Translations under genes and position numbers: made by a program | The notes under the pieces: model-generated | What the model was told of the DNA's origin: nothing | Seen by the model: the letters and a program-made list of their open reading frames with translations, nothing else | Databases searched by the model: none | Origin: Pseudomonas viridiflava | GTDB taxonomy: Bacteria > Pseudomonadota > Gammaproteobacteria > Pseudomonadales > Pseudomonadaceae | Direction: 5' to 3' | Assembly (NCBI RefSeq): GCF_900582195.1 | Contig: NZ_UTHA01000014.1 | Location: 62,001 to 126,000 of the forward strand | Length of the DNA: 64,000 nt | In this document: in pieces, positions 46,303 to 57,408 of the stretch | Numbering within the stretch: position 1 is the first letter of the stretch | Layout of the letters: each line of letters starts with the position of its first letter

Positions 46303-47292
46303 ATGACCGACGAATGGAAAGCACCGGCCAAGGCAAGTGCCGACGGCGGTGACGAGAAAAGCTGGAAGCTGCTGGAAAAGACGCTGCTGGCCGGTGTGCA
46401 GGAGCAGCGCCGCTCGCAACGTTGGGGGATTTTCTTCAAGCTGCTGACGTTTGTTTATCTGTTTGTGGCGCTGATTCTGTTCACGCCGCTGATGGACATG
46501 GAAAAGAGCGCTACGCGTGGGCCGAATTACACCGCGTTGATCGACGTCACCGGCATGATCGCCGACAAAGAGCCGGCCAGCGCCGACAATATCGTCGGCA
46601 GCCTTCGGGCAGCGTTCGAGGACAAGAAGGTCAAGGGGGTGATCCTGCGCATCAACAGCCCGGGTGGCAGTCCGGTGCAGTCGGGTTATGTCTATGATGA
46701 AATCAAGCGCCTGCGTGGCCTGCATCCGGAGATCAAGCTGTATGCGGTGATTTCCGATCTGGGTGCGTCCGGAGCCTATTACATCGCCAGCGCGGCGGAT
46801 CAGATCTACGCCGACAAAGCGAGTCTGGTGGGTTCTATCGGTGTAACGGCGGCCGGTTACGGTTTTGTCGGTACCATGGAGAAGCTTGGCGTCGAGCGTC
46901 GTACGTACACTTCGGGCGAGCACAAGTCGTTTCTCGATCCGTTTCAGCCGCAGAAGCCAGAAGAAACGGCGTTCTGGCAGGGCGTGCTCGATACCACGCA
47001 CAAGCAGTTCATCAACAGCGTCAAGCAGGGGCGTGGCGATCGTCTGAAGGACAAAGAGCATCCAGAGCTGTTCTCCGGGTTGGTCTGGTCGGGCGAGCAG
47101 GCACTGCCGCTGGGTCTGATCGACGGTCTGGGCAATGCCAGTTCGGTTGCGCGTGACGTGATTGGCGAGAAAGAGCTGGTGGATTTCACCGTTCAGGAAT
47201 CGCCGTTCGATCGCTTCTCGAAAAAACTTGGCGCCAGTGTCGCTGAGCAGTTGGCGATGTGGATGGGCTTCCACGGGCCTTCGTTGCGTTAA
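46303..47292 (+). CDS. S49 family membrane peptidase (SppA/SohB-like)
   Basis: 329 residues. One membrane helix near residues 43-62, then a periplasmic peptidase domain. The nucleophile Ser lies in DLGASGAYYIASAAD and the general-base Lys probably in GEHKSFLDPF, the Ser-Lys dyad of signal-peptide peptidases. The length matches the short single-domain form. Closed by a terminator. Would degrade cleaved signal peptides or misfolded membrane proteins. Confidence 0.9.
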   Translation: MTDEWKAPAKASADGGDEKSWKLLEKTLLAGVQEQRRSQRWGIFFKLLTFVYLFVALILFTPLMDMEKSATRGPNYTALIDVTGMIADKEPASADNIVGSLRAAFEDKKVKGVILRINSPGGSPVQSGYVYDEIKRLRGLHPEIKLYAVISDLGASGAYYIASAADQIYADKASLVGSIGVTAAGYGFVGTMEKLGVERRTYTSGEHKSFLDPFQPQKPEETAFWQGVLDTTHKQFINSVKQGRGDRLKDKEHPELFSGLVWSGEQALPLGLIDGLGNASSVARDVIGEKELVDFTVQESPFDRFSKKLGASVAEQLAMWMGFHGPSLR

Positions 47293-47306
47293 GAAGTCGC
47301 TGCTTA

Positions 47307-47334
47307 AAAAGCCGGCCTTGATGGCCGGTTTTTT
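47307..47334. terminator. Terminator between the peptidase and maf genes
   Basis: CCGGCC/GGCCGG stem with five-base loop followed by six T; an A run on the other side lets it serve the minus-strand gene as well. Confidence 0.88.
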
Positions 47335-47339
47335 GTGGG

Positions 47340-47918
47340 TCAGGGAATCTGCACCCCTTCAGCCAGCAACATGTCGATCAGGCGAATCAGCGGCAAGCCG
47401 ATCAGGCTGGTGGCATCAGGGCCTTCGGTCGACTTAAACAGGCTCACGCCCAGGCCTTCAGCCTTGAAGCTCCCTGCGCAGTCGTACGGCTGTTCGATAC
47501 GCAAGTAGCGCTCGATGCGCGCTTGGTCGAGTGGGCGCATGTGTACGGTGAACGGTACGTAGTCGATCTGGCATTGGCCGGTCTGGCTGTTGAGCAGTGC
47601 CAGGCCGGTCAGAAAGGTCACGCTGGCGCCGCTGGCGGCCATCAGTTGCTCGCGAGCCTTCTCGAAGGTGTGCGGCTTGCCGATGATCTGCTGACCCAGC
47701 ACGGCTACTTGATCCGAACCGATGATCAAATGAGCAGGATGGCTGTCAGCCAGTGCCCGGGCTTTTTGTTCGGCGAGGCGTTTGACCAGTTCGATGGCGG
47801 ACTCGCCCGGGCGGTGGCTTTCATCGATATCCGGCGAGCTGCAGACGAACGGCAGGTGCAGGCGGGCGAGCAATTCCCGACGATAGGTCGAGCTTGAAGC
47901 GAGTAATAAAGGCAGCAT
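47340..47918 (-). CDS. yceF: Maf-like nucleotide pyrophosphatase (YceF type)
   Basis: 192 residues. The Maf start LLLASSSTYRRELLARL and GSDQVAVL are present; the form matches YceF, which cleaves 7-methyl-GTP, rather than the septum-linked Maf. It is divergent from yceD, the order also seen in E. coli. Confidence 0.92.
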   Translation of the reverse strand: MLPLLLASSSTYRRELLARLHLPFVCSSPDIDESHRPGESAIELVKRLAEQKARALADSHPAHLIIGSDQVAVLGQQIIGKPHTFEKAREQLMAASGASVTFLTGLALLNSQTGQCQIDYVPFTVHMRPLDQARIERYLRIEQPYDCAGSFKAEGLGVSLFKSTEGPDATSLIGLPLIRLIDMLLAEGVQIP

Positions 47919-47986
47919 TCGCGTCTCCTGAGGCAGGTGCGAATTCTAGCGGAGGCACGCAAGTGACGGACAGGGCACAATTTCCT

Positions 47987-48014
47987 TTGACATGGGTGGG
48001 TGCATCCCTATAAT
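47987..48014 (+). promoter_or_regulatory. Strong promoter of the yceD-rpmF-plsX operon
   Basis: Perfect TTGACA and perfect TATAAT, 16 bases apart. The expected start of transcription (about 48020-48023) falls within a few bases of the yceD ATG at 48024, so the mRNA would be leaderless or nearly so. Confidence 0.82.
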
Positions 48015-48023
48015 GCTGCGCCT

Positions 48024-48551
48024 ATGTTGAATGACCCGATTCCACCTCACGTTGACCCGCGCAAATTGGCTGACCGTGGCACCACCCTTCAAGGTGAACT
48101 GCTGCTGGCCGATTTGAAGAGACTCTGCGACCCGCTTTCCGACGATGTCGGTACGGTGCAGGCGAAATTCGTTTTTGAACGAGATGAACGTAAATCTGTG
48201 GTGATCCACAGCTTTATCGACACCGAGGTCAAAATGGTTTGCCAGCGTTGTCTTGAGCTGGTCACCCTGCCGATCCATAGCGAATGCAGTTACGCTGTGG
48301 TGAAGGAGGGTGCGAATACCCAGTCGTTACCGAAAGGTTATGACGTGCTGGAACTGGGCGAAGATCCATTGGATCTGCAGTCACTGGTCGAGGAAGAGCT
48401 TCTGCTTGCCTTGCCTATTGTGCCTGCTCATCATCCGGAAGAATGCCAGCAGCCGGCGGGAGCAGATGAGCCCGAACCGAGCGAGGACGAGGTAACGCGG
48501 TCCAACCCGTTCAGTGTATTGGCGCAGTTAAAGCGTGACCCAAACGTTTAG
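48024..48551 (+). CDS. yceD: YceD/DUF177 family protein
   Basis: 175 residues. Conserved partner of rpmF, needed for 23S rRNA accumulation in several bacteria. CQRCLE and the later EEELLLALPIVPAH are family features. The ATG has no Shine-Dalgarno, and a consensus promoter ends ten bases upstream. rpmF follows 13 bases after the stop. Confidence 0.93.
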   Translation: MLNDPIPPHVDPRKLADRGTTLQGELLLADLKRLCDPLSDDVGTVQAKFVFERDERKSVVIHSFIDTEVKMVCQRCLELVTLPIHSECSYAVVKEGANTQSLPKGYDVLELGEDPLDLQSLVEEELLLALPIVPAHHPEECQQPAGADEPEPSEDEVTRSNPFSVLAQLKRDPNV

Positions 48552-48564
48552 GAGTTAATCAATT

Positions 48565-48747
48565 ATGGCTGTTCAGCAGAACAAAAAATCCCGCTCTGCC
48601 CGTGACATGCGCCGTTCGCACGACGCTCTCGAGGCTAGCACCCTGTCTGTAGAAAAAACCACTGGTGAAGTTCACCTGCGTCACCACGTATCGCCAGAAG
48701 GCGTATACCGTGGCCGTAAAGTGATCGACAAGGGCGCTGACGAGTAA
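48565..48747 (+). CDS. rpmF: 50S ribosomal protein L32
   Basis: 60 residues, basic. The start [19 protein letters not shown] is the conserved L32 N-terminus. No Cys pairs, so this is the zinc-independent form. AGGAG precedes the ATG. Between yceD and plsX, the classic order. Confidence 0.98.
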
Positions 48748-48751
48748 TCAC

Positions 48752-49762
48752 TTGTCCGCTCAAGTCATCGCGATTGACGCAATGGGCGGGGACTTCGGTC
48801 CCCGCAGCATTGTTCAGGCCAGCCTTGCTTGCCTTTCTGCTACGCCCTCGCTGCACCTGACCCTCGTCGGTCAACCCTCCCTTCTTGAAGAATTGATCCA
48901 CGGCCAATCGGCTGCCGATCGCGCGCGCCTGACGATTGTCCCGGCCAGCGAAGTCATCACCATGGACGAAAAACCGACCCAAGCGTTGCGTGGCAAGCCG
49001 GACTCGTCGATGCGTGTCGCCCTTGAGCTGGTGCGCGATGGCAAGGCTCAGGCCTGTGTCAGTGCCGGCAATACCGGGGCGTTGATGGCGCTCTCGCGGT
49101 TTGTGCTGAAGACCTTGCCGGGTATCGATCGTCCGGCGATGGTGGCGGCGATTCCGACGCAAAAGGGTTTTTGCCAGTTGCTCGATCTGGGTGCCAATGT
49201 CGATTGCAGTGCCGAGCATCTGCTGCAGTTTGCGGTGATGGGTTCGGTTGCGGCGCAAACCCTGGGCATCCACCGCCCGCGCGTCGCGCTACTGAACATC
49301 GGCACCGAAGACATCAAGGGCAATCAACAGGTCAAGCTGGCGGCGACGCTGTTGCAGGCTGCTCGTGGCATCAACTACATCGGCTTCATTGAGGGCGATG
49401 GGTTGTATCGCGGCGAGGCAGATGTGGTGGTTTGCGATGGTTTTGTCGGCAACATTCTGCTCAAGTCCAGCGAAGGGTTGGCGACGATGATTGCTGCGCG
49501 TATCGAGGCGTTGTTCAAAAAGAACTTCGCATCACGAGCGGTCGGTGCATTGGCGCTGCCATTGATGAAGCGCCTGCAGGCCGATCTGGCGCCGGCGCGA
49601 CATAACGGCGCAAGCTTCCTTGGTTTGCAGGGTATCGTCGTGAAAAGTCACGGTTCGGCCGGGGTCCAGGGCTTTCAGAGCGCGATTCAGCGTGCGCTGA
49701 TCGAGATTCAGGAGAACTTGCCCGAGCGCCTCCACGGTCGTCTGGAGGATCTGTTGTCTTAG
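48752..49762 (+). CDS. plsX: Phosphate acyltransferase
   Basis: 336 residues. Converts acyl-ACP to acyl-phosphate for phospholipid synthesis. [12 protein letters not shown] at the start, [10 protein letters not shown] and [14 protein letters not shown] are signatures. TTG start four bases after rpmF, with no strong Shine-Dalgarno, suggesting coupling. Confidence 0.96.
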   Translation: MSAQVIAIDAMGGDFGPRSIVQASLACLSATPSLHLTLVGQPSLLEELIHGQSAADRARLTIVPASEVITMDEKPTQALRGKPDSSMRVALELVRDGKAQACVSAGNTGALMALSRFVLKTLPGIDRPAMVAAIPTQKGFCQLLDLGANVDCSAEHLLQFAVMGSVAAQTLGIHRPRVALLNIGTEDIKGNQQVKLAATLLQAARGINYIGFIEGDGLYRGEADVVVCDGFVGNILLKSSEGLATMIAARIEALFKKNFASRAVGALALPLMKRLQADLAPARHNGASFLGLQGIVVKSHGSAGVQGFQSAIQRALIEIQENLPERLHGRLEDLLS

Positions 49763-49885
49763 GCGTTTTCGTCGGACAATGCTTAAATGTGACCGCCCGG
49801 TTCAAAGGGCCATCCAACTGTCAGTTTCTTGCGTCCCTCAGTGGGGCGTCATTTTCCGACGACAAGATCATTAGGGGCTTGTTAC

Positions 49886-50824
49886 ATGTCTGCTTCCCTC
49901 GCATTCGTCTTTCCAGGACAGGGTTCGCAGTCCCTCGGCATGCTGGCCGAGCTGGGCGCGGAATATCCGTTGATCCTCGAAACCTTCAAAGAAGCCTCTG
50001 AGGCTCTGGGCTATGACCTGTGGGCGCTGACCCAGCAGGGCCCGGAAGAGCTGCTCAATCAAACCGATAAAACCCAACCGGCCATTCTGACCGCTTCGAT
50101 CGCCCTGTGGCGTCTGTGGCTGGCCGAAGGTGGTGCGCGTCCGGCATTCGTTGCCGGTCACAGCCTGGGTGAATACAGCGCGTTGGTCGCTGCTGGTAGC
50201 CTGACACTGGCTGACGCAGTGAAGCTCGTTGAGCGCCGTGGTCAACTGATGCAGGAAGCGGTTCCGGCCGGGCAGGGCGGTATGGCTGCCATTCTCGGTC
50301 TGGACGATGCCGACGTGCTGGCGGCCTGCGCTGAAGCTGCGCAAGGTGAAGTGGTCAGCGCGGTTAACTTCAACTCGCCGGGCCAAGTGGTCATCGCCGG
50401 CGCCAAAGCTGCCGTTGAGCGCGCCATCGAAGGCTGCAAGGCCCGTGGCGCCAAGCGCGCCATGCCGCTGCCGGTGAGCGTGCCGTCGCACTGCGAGCTG
50501 ATGCGCCCGGCTGCCGAGCGCTTTGCCGAATCCATCGCCGCCATCGACTGGCAGGCGCCGCAGATCCCGGTCGTACAGAACGTCAGTGCGCAAGTGCCGG
50601 CCGATCTGGAAACCCTCAAGCGTGATCTGCTCGAACAACTGTACAAGCCTGTGCGCTGGGTCGAGTCGGTACAGACTCTGGCCGCCAAGGGCGCGACCAA
50701 TCTGGTCGAGTGCGGCCCGGGCAAAGTCCTGGCCGGTCTGAACAAGCGTTGCGCCGAAGGCGTGGCGACTTCCAACCTCAATACCCCAGACGCTTTCGCT
50801 GCCGCTCGCGCAGCGCAAGCCTGA
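49886..50824 (+). CDS. fabD: Malonyl-CoA:ACP transacylase
   Basis: 312 residues. Loads malonyl groups onto ACP. FVFPGQGSQ at the start, nucleophile Ser in GHSLGEYSAL, Arg/His in PVSVPSHCELM. AGGGG precedes the ATG. fabG follows 16 bases later. Confidence 0.97.
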   Translation: MSASLAFVFPGQGSQSLGMLAELGAEYPLILETFKEASEALGYDLWALTQQGPEELLNQTDKTQPAILTASIALWRLWLAEGGARPAFVAGHSLGEYSALVAAGSLTLADAVKLVERRGQLMQEAVPAGQGGMAAILGLDDADVLAACAEAAQGEVVSAVNFNSPGQVVIAGAKAAVERAIEGCKARGAKRAMPLPVSVPSHCELMRPAAERFAESIAAIDWQAPQIPVVQNVSAQVPADLETLKRDLLEQLYKPVRWVESVQTLAAKGATNLVECGPGKVLAGLNKRCAEGVATSNLNTPDAFAAARAAQA

Positions 50825-50840
50825 ATCAGGAGAAACTTGC

Positions 50841-51584
50841 ATGAGTCTGCAAGGTAAAGTTGCACTGGTCACCGGTGCAAGCCGTGGCATTGGTCAGGCT
50901 ATCGCGCTGGAGCTGGGTCGTCAGGGCGCCATCGTCATTGGCACCGCGACTTCCGCTTCGGGCGCTGAGCGTATTGCTGCCACCCTGAAAGAAAACGGTA
51001 TTCAGGGCGCAGGTTTCGAACTCAACGTCACTAGCGACGAATCGGTCAGTGCCGTGCTGGCGGGCATTCAGGAACAGTTCGGTGCGCCAGTGGCGATCCT
51101 GGTCAATAATGCCGGCATCACCCGCGATAACCTGATGATGCGCATGAAAGACGACGAGTGGTACGACGTGATCGATACCAACCTGAACAGTCTGTATCGC
51201 CTGTCCAAGGGCGTTCTGCGCGGTATGACCAAGGCGCGTTGGGGCCGAATTATCAGTATTGGCTCGGTGGTGGGTGCCATGGGCAACGCAGGCCAAGTAA
51301 ACTATGCAGCCGCCAAGGCCGGTCTGGAAGGTTTCAGCCGTGCGATGGCGCGTGAAGTCGGTTCGCGTTCGATTACGGTCAACTCGGTAACCCCAGGGTT
51401 TATCGACACCGATATGACGCGCGAGCTGCCTGAAGCACAGCGTGAAGCCTTGCAGACGCAGATTCCGCTGGGTCGTCTGGGACAAGCTCAAGAGATCGCG
51501 TCCGTGGTCGCTTTTCTTGCATCCGACGGTGCGGCATACGTCACTGGGGCTACAATCCCGGTGAACGGTGGGATGTACATGTAA
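50841..51584 (+). CDS. fabG: 3-oxoacyl-ACP reductase
   Basis: 247 residues, classical SDR. TGASRGIG, NNAG, catalytic Ser in SIGSVVG and YAAAK. Reduces beta-ketoacyl-ACP with NADPH in fatty-acid elongation. Context with fabD and acpP sets the role. Confidence 0.97.
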   Translation: MSLQGKVALVTGASRGIGQAIALELGRQGAIVIGTATSASGAERIAATLKENGIQGAGFELNVTSDESVSAVLAGIQEQFGAPVAILVNNAGITRDNLMMRMKDDEWYDVIDTNLNSLYRLSKGVLRGMTKARWGRIISIGSVVGAMGNAGQVNYAAAKAGLEGFSRAMAREVGSRSITVNSVTPGFIDTDMTRELPEAQREALQTQIPLGRLGQAQEIASVVAFLASDGAAYVTGATIPVNGGMYM

Positions 51585-51694
51585 GTAAAATGTGACGGAT
51601 TGCTTCAAAAAAATGTCATACGAGCTGTCTAAAATCCGTTATAAAGCTGCAATCTATTTATAGGCAGAGGGTCGCAGGGTTTGAGGAGTGAAGC

Positions 51695-51728
51695 TTTCAG
51701 TTGAAAAACTGAAAAGTCTTTCTATACA
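51695..51728 (+). promoter_or_regulatory. acpP promoter with overlapping palindrome
   Basis: TTGAAA (51701-51706) and TATACA (51723-51728) with a 16-base spacer. A TTTCAGTT/AACTGAAA inverted repeat (51695-51714) covers the -35 region and may be an operator. The acpP ATG is about 50 bases downstream. The rest of the 196-base gap after fabG shows no gene. Confidence 0.6.
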
Positions 51729-51780
51729 CTTACCCACTGGCCAGCTGCCTGAATTTGTCCATTAGGAGTGAAAACAAGGT

Positions 51781-52017
51781 ATGAGCACCATCGAAGAGCG
51801 CGTCAAGAAAATCGTTGCCGAGCAACTGGGTGTTAAAGAAGAAGAAGTGGTCAACACCGCTTCCTTCGTAGAAGACCTGGGTGCCGACTCCCTTGACACC
51901 GTTGAGCTGGTGATGGCTCTGGAAGAGGAATTCGAGACCGAAATCCCTGACGAAGAAGCTGAGAAGATCACTACTGTACAAGCTGCAATCGACTACGTTA
52001 CTAGCCACCAGGCGTAA
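51781..52017 (+). CDS. acpP: Acyl carrier protein
   Basis: 78 residues, very acidic. Ser37 in [10 protein letters not shown] takes the phosphopantetheine arm. Carries growing acyl chains for fatty-acid, lipid A and other synthesis. Codon use is visibly more biased than in neighbours, as for a highly expressed gene. AGGAG precedes by 12 bases; AAGG is closer. Confidence 0.98.
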   Translation: MSTIEERVKKIVAEQLGVKEEEVVNTASFVEDLGADSLDTVELVMALEEEFETEIPDEEAEKITTVQAAIDYVTSHQA

Positions 52018-52045
52018 TAGTTTGTAATCGTTGTTTGCTGTCATG

Positions 52046-52082
52046 GAAAAACCGCACTGCCATCATGGCGTGCGGTTTTTTC
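52046..52082 (+). terminator. Terminator after acpP
   Basis: AAAACCGCAC/GTGCGGTTTT outer stem with GCCA/TGGC inner stem and a T run. It would isolate the abundant acpP message from fabF. Confidence 0.9.
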
Positions 52083-52128
52083 TTTAGGCCTGATGCAAAG
52101 TCGTCGTCATTTGAAAAAGGAGAGTGCT

Positions 52129-53373
52129 GTGTCGCGTAGACGCGTCGTAGTCACCGGTATGGGTATGTTGTCGCCACTGGGCACGGATGTGCCGAGCAGT
52201 TGGCAGGGCATTCTGGCTGGCCGCAGTGGCATTGGTCTGATCGAACACACCGACCTTTCTGCCTATTCCACCCGCTTTGGCGGCTCGGTAAAGGGCTTCA
52301 ATGTCGAGGAATACCTGTCGGTCAAGGAAGCGCGCAAGCTCGACCTGTTCATTCAGTACGGCCTCGCTGCTGGCTTTCAAGCCGTGCGCAATGCCGGCCT
52401 GGAAGTTACCGACGCCAACCGTGAACGCATTGGCGTGGCCATGGGTTCGGGTATCGGCGGTCTGACCAACATCGAAGAAACCAGTCGTACCCTGCATGAG
52501 ACGGGCCCGCGTCGAATCTCGCCATTCTTCGTGCCAGGCTCGATCATCAATATGATTTCCGGTTTCCTGTCCATCCACCTGGGTGCACAGGGACCCAACT
52601 ACGCCATCGCCACGGCGTGTACCACCGGTACGCACTGCATTGGCATGGCGGCGCGCAACATCATGTACGACGAAGCCGACGTGATGATTGCCGGCGGTGC
52701 CGAGATGGCCGCATGCGGCCTGGGCATGGGCGGCTTCGGCGCGTCCCGTGCGCTGTCGACCCGCAACGATGAGCCTACCCGTGCGAGCCGTCCATGGGAC
52801 AAGGGCCGTGATGGCTTCGTGCTGTCCGACGGTGCCGGCGCACTGGTTCTCGAGGAGTTGGAGCACGCCAAGGCGCGCGGCGCGACCATCTATGCCGAAC
52901 TCATCGGCTTCGGCACCAGCGGCGATGCGTTCCACATGACCTCGCCACCGGCCGACGGCGCTGGTGCAGCACGCTGCATCACCAACGCACTGCGCGATGC
53001 GAAGATCAACGTCGATCAAGTGCAGTACATCAACGCCCATGGGACCTCGACGCCTGCCGGCGACCTCGCCGAAGCCAACGCGATCAAGACCGTGTTCGGT
53101 GATCACGCCTACAAACTCGCCGTCAGCTCGACCAAGTCAATGACCGGTCACCTGCTGGGTGCGGCGGGCGCGGTTGAAGCAATCTTCAGCGTCTTGGCGA
53201 TCAACAGCCAGGTAGCGCCGCCGACCATCAACCTCGATGAGCCGGACGAAGGCTGCGATCTCGATTTCGTGCCGCACACTGCGCGCAACATGGACATCGA
53301 TGTCGTGCTGTCCAACTCCTTCGGTTTTGGCGGCACCAACGGCACTCTGGCATTTCGCCGGTTTGCAGGCTGA
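52129..53373 (+). CDS. fabF: 3-oxoacyl-ACP synthase II
   Basis: 414 residues. Condensing enzyme for chain elongation. Catalytic Cys in ATACTTGTH, His in [11 protein letters not shown] and Lys/His in [18 protein letters not shown] start with AAGGAG 6 bases before it; the ATG at 52093 lies inside no better context. Its stop overlaps pabC (TGATG). Confidence 0.97.
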   Translation: MSRRRVVVTGMGMLSPLGTDVPSSWQGILAGRSGIGLIEHTDLSAYSTRFGGSVKGFNVEEYLSVKEARKLDLFIQYGLAAGFQAVRNAGLEVTDANRERIGVAMGSGIGGLTNIEETSRTLHETGPRRISPFFVPGSIINMISGFLSIHLGAQGPNYAIATACTTGTHCIGMAARNIMYDEADVMIAGGAEMAACGLGMGGFGASRALSTRNDEPTRASRPWDKGRDGFVLSDGAGALVLEELEHAKARGATIYAELIGFGTSGDAFHMTSPPADGAGAARCITNALRDAKINVDQVQYINAHGTSTPAGDLAEANAIKTVFGDHAYKLAVSSTKSMTGHLLGAAGAVEAIFSVLAINSQVAPPTINLDEPDEGCDLDFVPHTARNMDIDVVLSNSFGFGGTNGTLAFRRFAG

Positions 53374-54188
53374 TGGACTGCTGGGTCGACGGTCAACCGG
53401 CTGACAGTCTGTCGCTGAAAGATCGCGGCCTGGCTTACGGCGATGGTCTGTTCGAGACCATCGCCGTGCGTAGCGGCCAGCCGATCCTGCTGGATCGGCA
53501 TCTGACGCGTCTGGCCGATGGTTGTGCACGTCTGGCTATCGCCGCCGATATCGAGCTGATTCGTCATGAACTACTGAGCTATGCGGCAGCGATGGGCGAG
53601 GGCGTGCTCAAGCTCATCCTCACCCGTGGCGACGGTTTGCGCGGTTATGCGCCCGATCCAGCGGCGCCGGGCCGACGCATTCTGCAAGGCAATTCTCCTG
53701 CGGCTTATCCTGCTGTTCATGCTGAACAAGGCGTTCGCCTGTTTCCATGTAACACGCGACTGTCCAAACAGCCGCTTCTCGCCGGACTCAAACATCTCAA
53801 TCGATTGGAGCAGGTTCTCGCCCGTGCCGAATGGCAGGACAGCGAGCACGCCGAAGGCTTGATGCTCGATCAGGCCGGTCGCGTCATTGAAGGGGTTTTC
53901 AGCAACCTGTTCATGGTGCGCGACGGAGTCTTGATAACGCCGGACTTGAAACGTTGCGGCGTCGCCGGTGTGATGCGCGCCGAAATATTGTTTCAGGCCG
54001 AGTCATTGGCCATCCCCACGCAAATCGCCGATATCAGCCTCGAACAGCTGCAATGGGCCGATGAAGTGTTTGTCTGCAACAGCGTGTATGGCGTGTGGCC
54101 GGTACGCGCCTGTGCTGCACTGAGCTGGCCGGTTGGCCCGCTCACCCGTAAACTGCAAACCATTGCCCGCGCCCTACTGGATGCCTGA
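53373..54188 (+). CDS. pabC: Aminodeoxychorismate lyase
   Basis: 271 residues, fold-type IV PLP enzyme. Releases pyruvate from aminodeoxychorismate to give p-aminobenzoate for folate. DRGLAYGDGLFETI at the start, PLP Lys in LKHLNRLEQVLAR, and EGVFSNLFMV. Coupled to fabF; mltG follows three bases after its stop. Confidence 0.95.
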   Translation: MDCWVDGQPADSLSLKDRGLAYGDGLFETIAVRSGQPILLDRHLTRLADGCARLAIAADIELIRHELLSYAAAMGEGVLKLILTRGDGLRGYAPDPAAPGRRILQGNSPAAYPAVHAEQGVRLFPCNTRLSKQPLLAGLKHLNRLEQVLARAEWQDSEHAEGLMLDQAGRVIEGVFSNLFMVRDGVLITPDLKRCGVAGVMRAEILFQAESLAIPTQIADISLEQLQWADEVFVCNSVYGVWPVRACAALSWPVGPLTRKLQTIARALLDA

Positions 54189-54191
54189 TTT

Positions 54192-55367
54192 GTGAGACGT
54201 AAACTTTTGCTGCTGCTGGAAACCGGACTGGTTCTGGCAGGGCTGTTGATGGGCGCCAGCGCCTGGAAGATTCACTCTGCACTGGAACAGCCTCTGAACA
54301 TCAAGCAGGAAGAACTGCTGGATGTGCCGAAAGGCTCCACCCCGACCCGTACTTTCCTTGGACTCGAAACCGATGGCGTCATCAAGGACGCCTTCTGGCT
54401 GCGCGTCTATTGGCGCTTCAACCTCGCTGGTACGCCGATCCACAGCGGCGAGTACCGCATGCAACCGGGCATGACCGTCAACGGTCTGATCGACTTGTGG
54501 AAGCGTGGTGAAGTGGTGCAGTACAGCCTGACCCTGGTCGAAGGCTGGAACTTCCATCAAGTGCGCGCGGCGCTAGCGAAAGATGAAAAGATCGAGCAGA
54601 CCCTCAACGGTTTGAGCGACAGCGACATCATGGCGAAGATCGGCCACAAAGGACTGTTTCCGGAAGGGCGGTTTTTCCCGGATACCTACCGTTTCGTGCG
54701 CGGCATGTCCGATGCCGAGCTGCTGAAAAAGGCGTTCGATCGTCTCGATGAGGTATTGGCCAAGGAGTGGGAAAGTCGTTCTGCCGATGTGCCGTATACC
54801 GAACCCTATCAAGCGCTGATTATGGCGTCGCTGGTCGAAAAGGAAACCGGCGTGCCGCAGGAGCGCGGGCAGATTGCCGGCGTCTTCGTACGTCGAATGG
54901 CGCTGGGCATGCAACTGCAAACCGACCCGACCGTCATCTATGGTCTGGGCGATCGCTACACCGGCAAACTGACTCGCGCGCACTTGAAAGAGCCGACGCC
55001 TTACAACACCTACGTAATTCCCGGCCTGCCGCCGACGCCGATTGCGATGGTCGGGCGTGAAGCGATTCACGCGGCACTGAATCCGGTGGACGGCACCAGC
55101 CTGTACTTCGTTGCACGTGGCGATGGCAGTCATGTGTTCTCTGATGATCTGGATGCGCACAACAATGCGGTGCGTGAGTATCAGCTCAAGCGCCGTGCGG
55201 ATTACCGTTCCAGCCCAGCGCCGGCGACAACGCCTGAGACTGCTCCCGCTGCTGAAGAGGCGATTCCCGCGGCCTCTCCGGATACCGCGCCGGACGCGTT
55301 GCCACAAGTTGCGCCTCAGGAGCCTGCGCCGGCACCGGAAGCCGCCGCCCCACAAAACACGCAATGA
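54192..55367 (+). CDS. mltG: Endolytic murein transglycosylase
   Basis: 391 residues. An N-terminal membrane helix (about residues 5-23) anchors a periplasmic YceG domain with the catalytic Glu in SLVEKETGVPQERG. It cuts nascent glycan strands and so limits their length. A Pro/Ala/Glu-rich tail of about 50 residues after DYRSSPAP exceeds the E. coli length. GTG start. Confidence 0.95.
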   Translation: MRRKLLLLLETGLVLAGLLMGASAWKIHSALEQPLNIKQEELLDVPKGSTPTRTFLGLETDGVIKDAFWLRVYWRFNLAGTPIHSGEYRMQPGMTVNGLIDLWKRGEVVQYSLTLVEGWNFHQVRAALAKDEKIEQTLNGLSDSDIMAKIGHKGLFPEGRFFPDTYRFVRGMSDAELLKKAFDRLDEVLAKEWESRSADVPYTEPYQALIMASLVEKETGVPQERGQIAGVFVRRMALGMQLQTDPTVIYGLGDRYTGKLTRAHLKEPTPYNTYVIPGLPPTPIAMVGREAIHAALNPVDGTSLYFVARGDGSHVFSDDLDAHNNAVREYQLKRRADYRSSPAPATTPETAPAAEEAIPAASPDTAPDALPQVAPQEPAPAPEAAAPQNTQ

Positions 55368-55377
55368 CTTTGATTAA

Positions 55378-56995
<1,618 letters not shown>

Positions 56996-57005
56996 CAATG
57001 TGTAC

Positions 57006-57012
57006 CTAGACT
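57006..57012 (+). promoter_or_regulatory. Sigma-S-like -10 element before pilZ
   Basis: CTAGACT, the same heptamer as at 25001, ten bases after the holB stop and 25 bases before the pilZ ATG. No clear -35. Confidence 0.3.
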
Positions 57013-57037
57013 CTGAAGATCAGCAGTGGAGGTCAAC

Positions 57038-57394
57038 ATGAATGAGCCCGTCAGCCCGGGGCCGCGCAACGGCATTTTGTCCCTGACCATCAAGGACAAG
57101 TCGGTGCTGTATGCCGCCTACATGCCGTTCATCAAGAACGGTGGCCTGTTCATCCCGACCAACAAGAGTTACAGGTTGGGCGATGAGGTGTTCATGCTGC
57201 TCAACCTGATGGACGAGGCCGAGAAGATCCCGGTGGCCGGCAAGGTCGCCTGGATCACCCCGAAAGGGGCGCAAGGCAATCGCGCTGCCGGTGTTGGCGT
57301 ACAGTTCAACGACGGCGACAACACCGCGCGCAGTCGCATCGAAACCCATCTGGCCGGAGCGCTTAAATCCGACCGTCCCACTCATACGATGTAA
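57038..57394 (+). CDS. pilZ: Type IV pilus protein PilZ
   Basis: 118 residues, exactly the P. aeruginosa PilZ length. A PilZ-fold protein that, in the type protein itself, supports pilus assembly without binding cyclic-di-GMP: the RxxxR motif is absent at the N-terminus here too (PRNGILSL). GGAGG lies five bases before the ATG. Confidence 0.94.
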   Translation: MNEPVSPGPRNGILSLTIKDKSVLYAAYMPFIKNGGLFIPTNKSYRLGDEVFMLLNLMDEAEKIPVAGKVAWITPKGAQGNRAAGVGVQFNDGDNTARSRIETHLAGALKSDRPTHTM

Positions 57395-57408
57395 GTAGCC
57401 GTCTTTTT

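Noticed and set aside
45475..47274. 599-codon minus-strand frame over rluC, HAD and peptidase genes
   Set aside because: Covers three well supported genes on the other strand; no domain seen.
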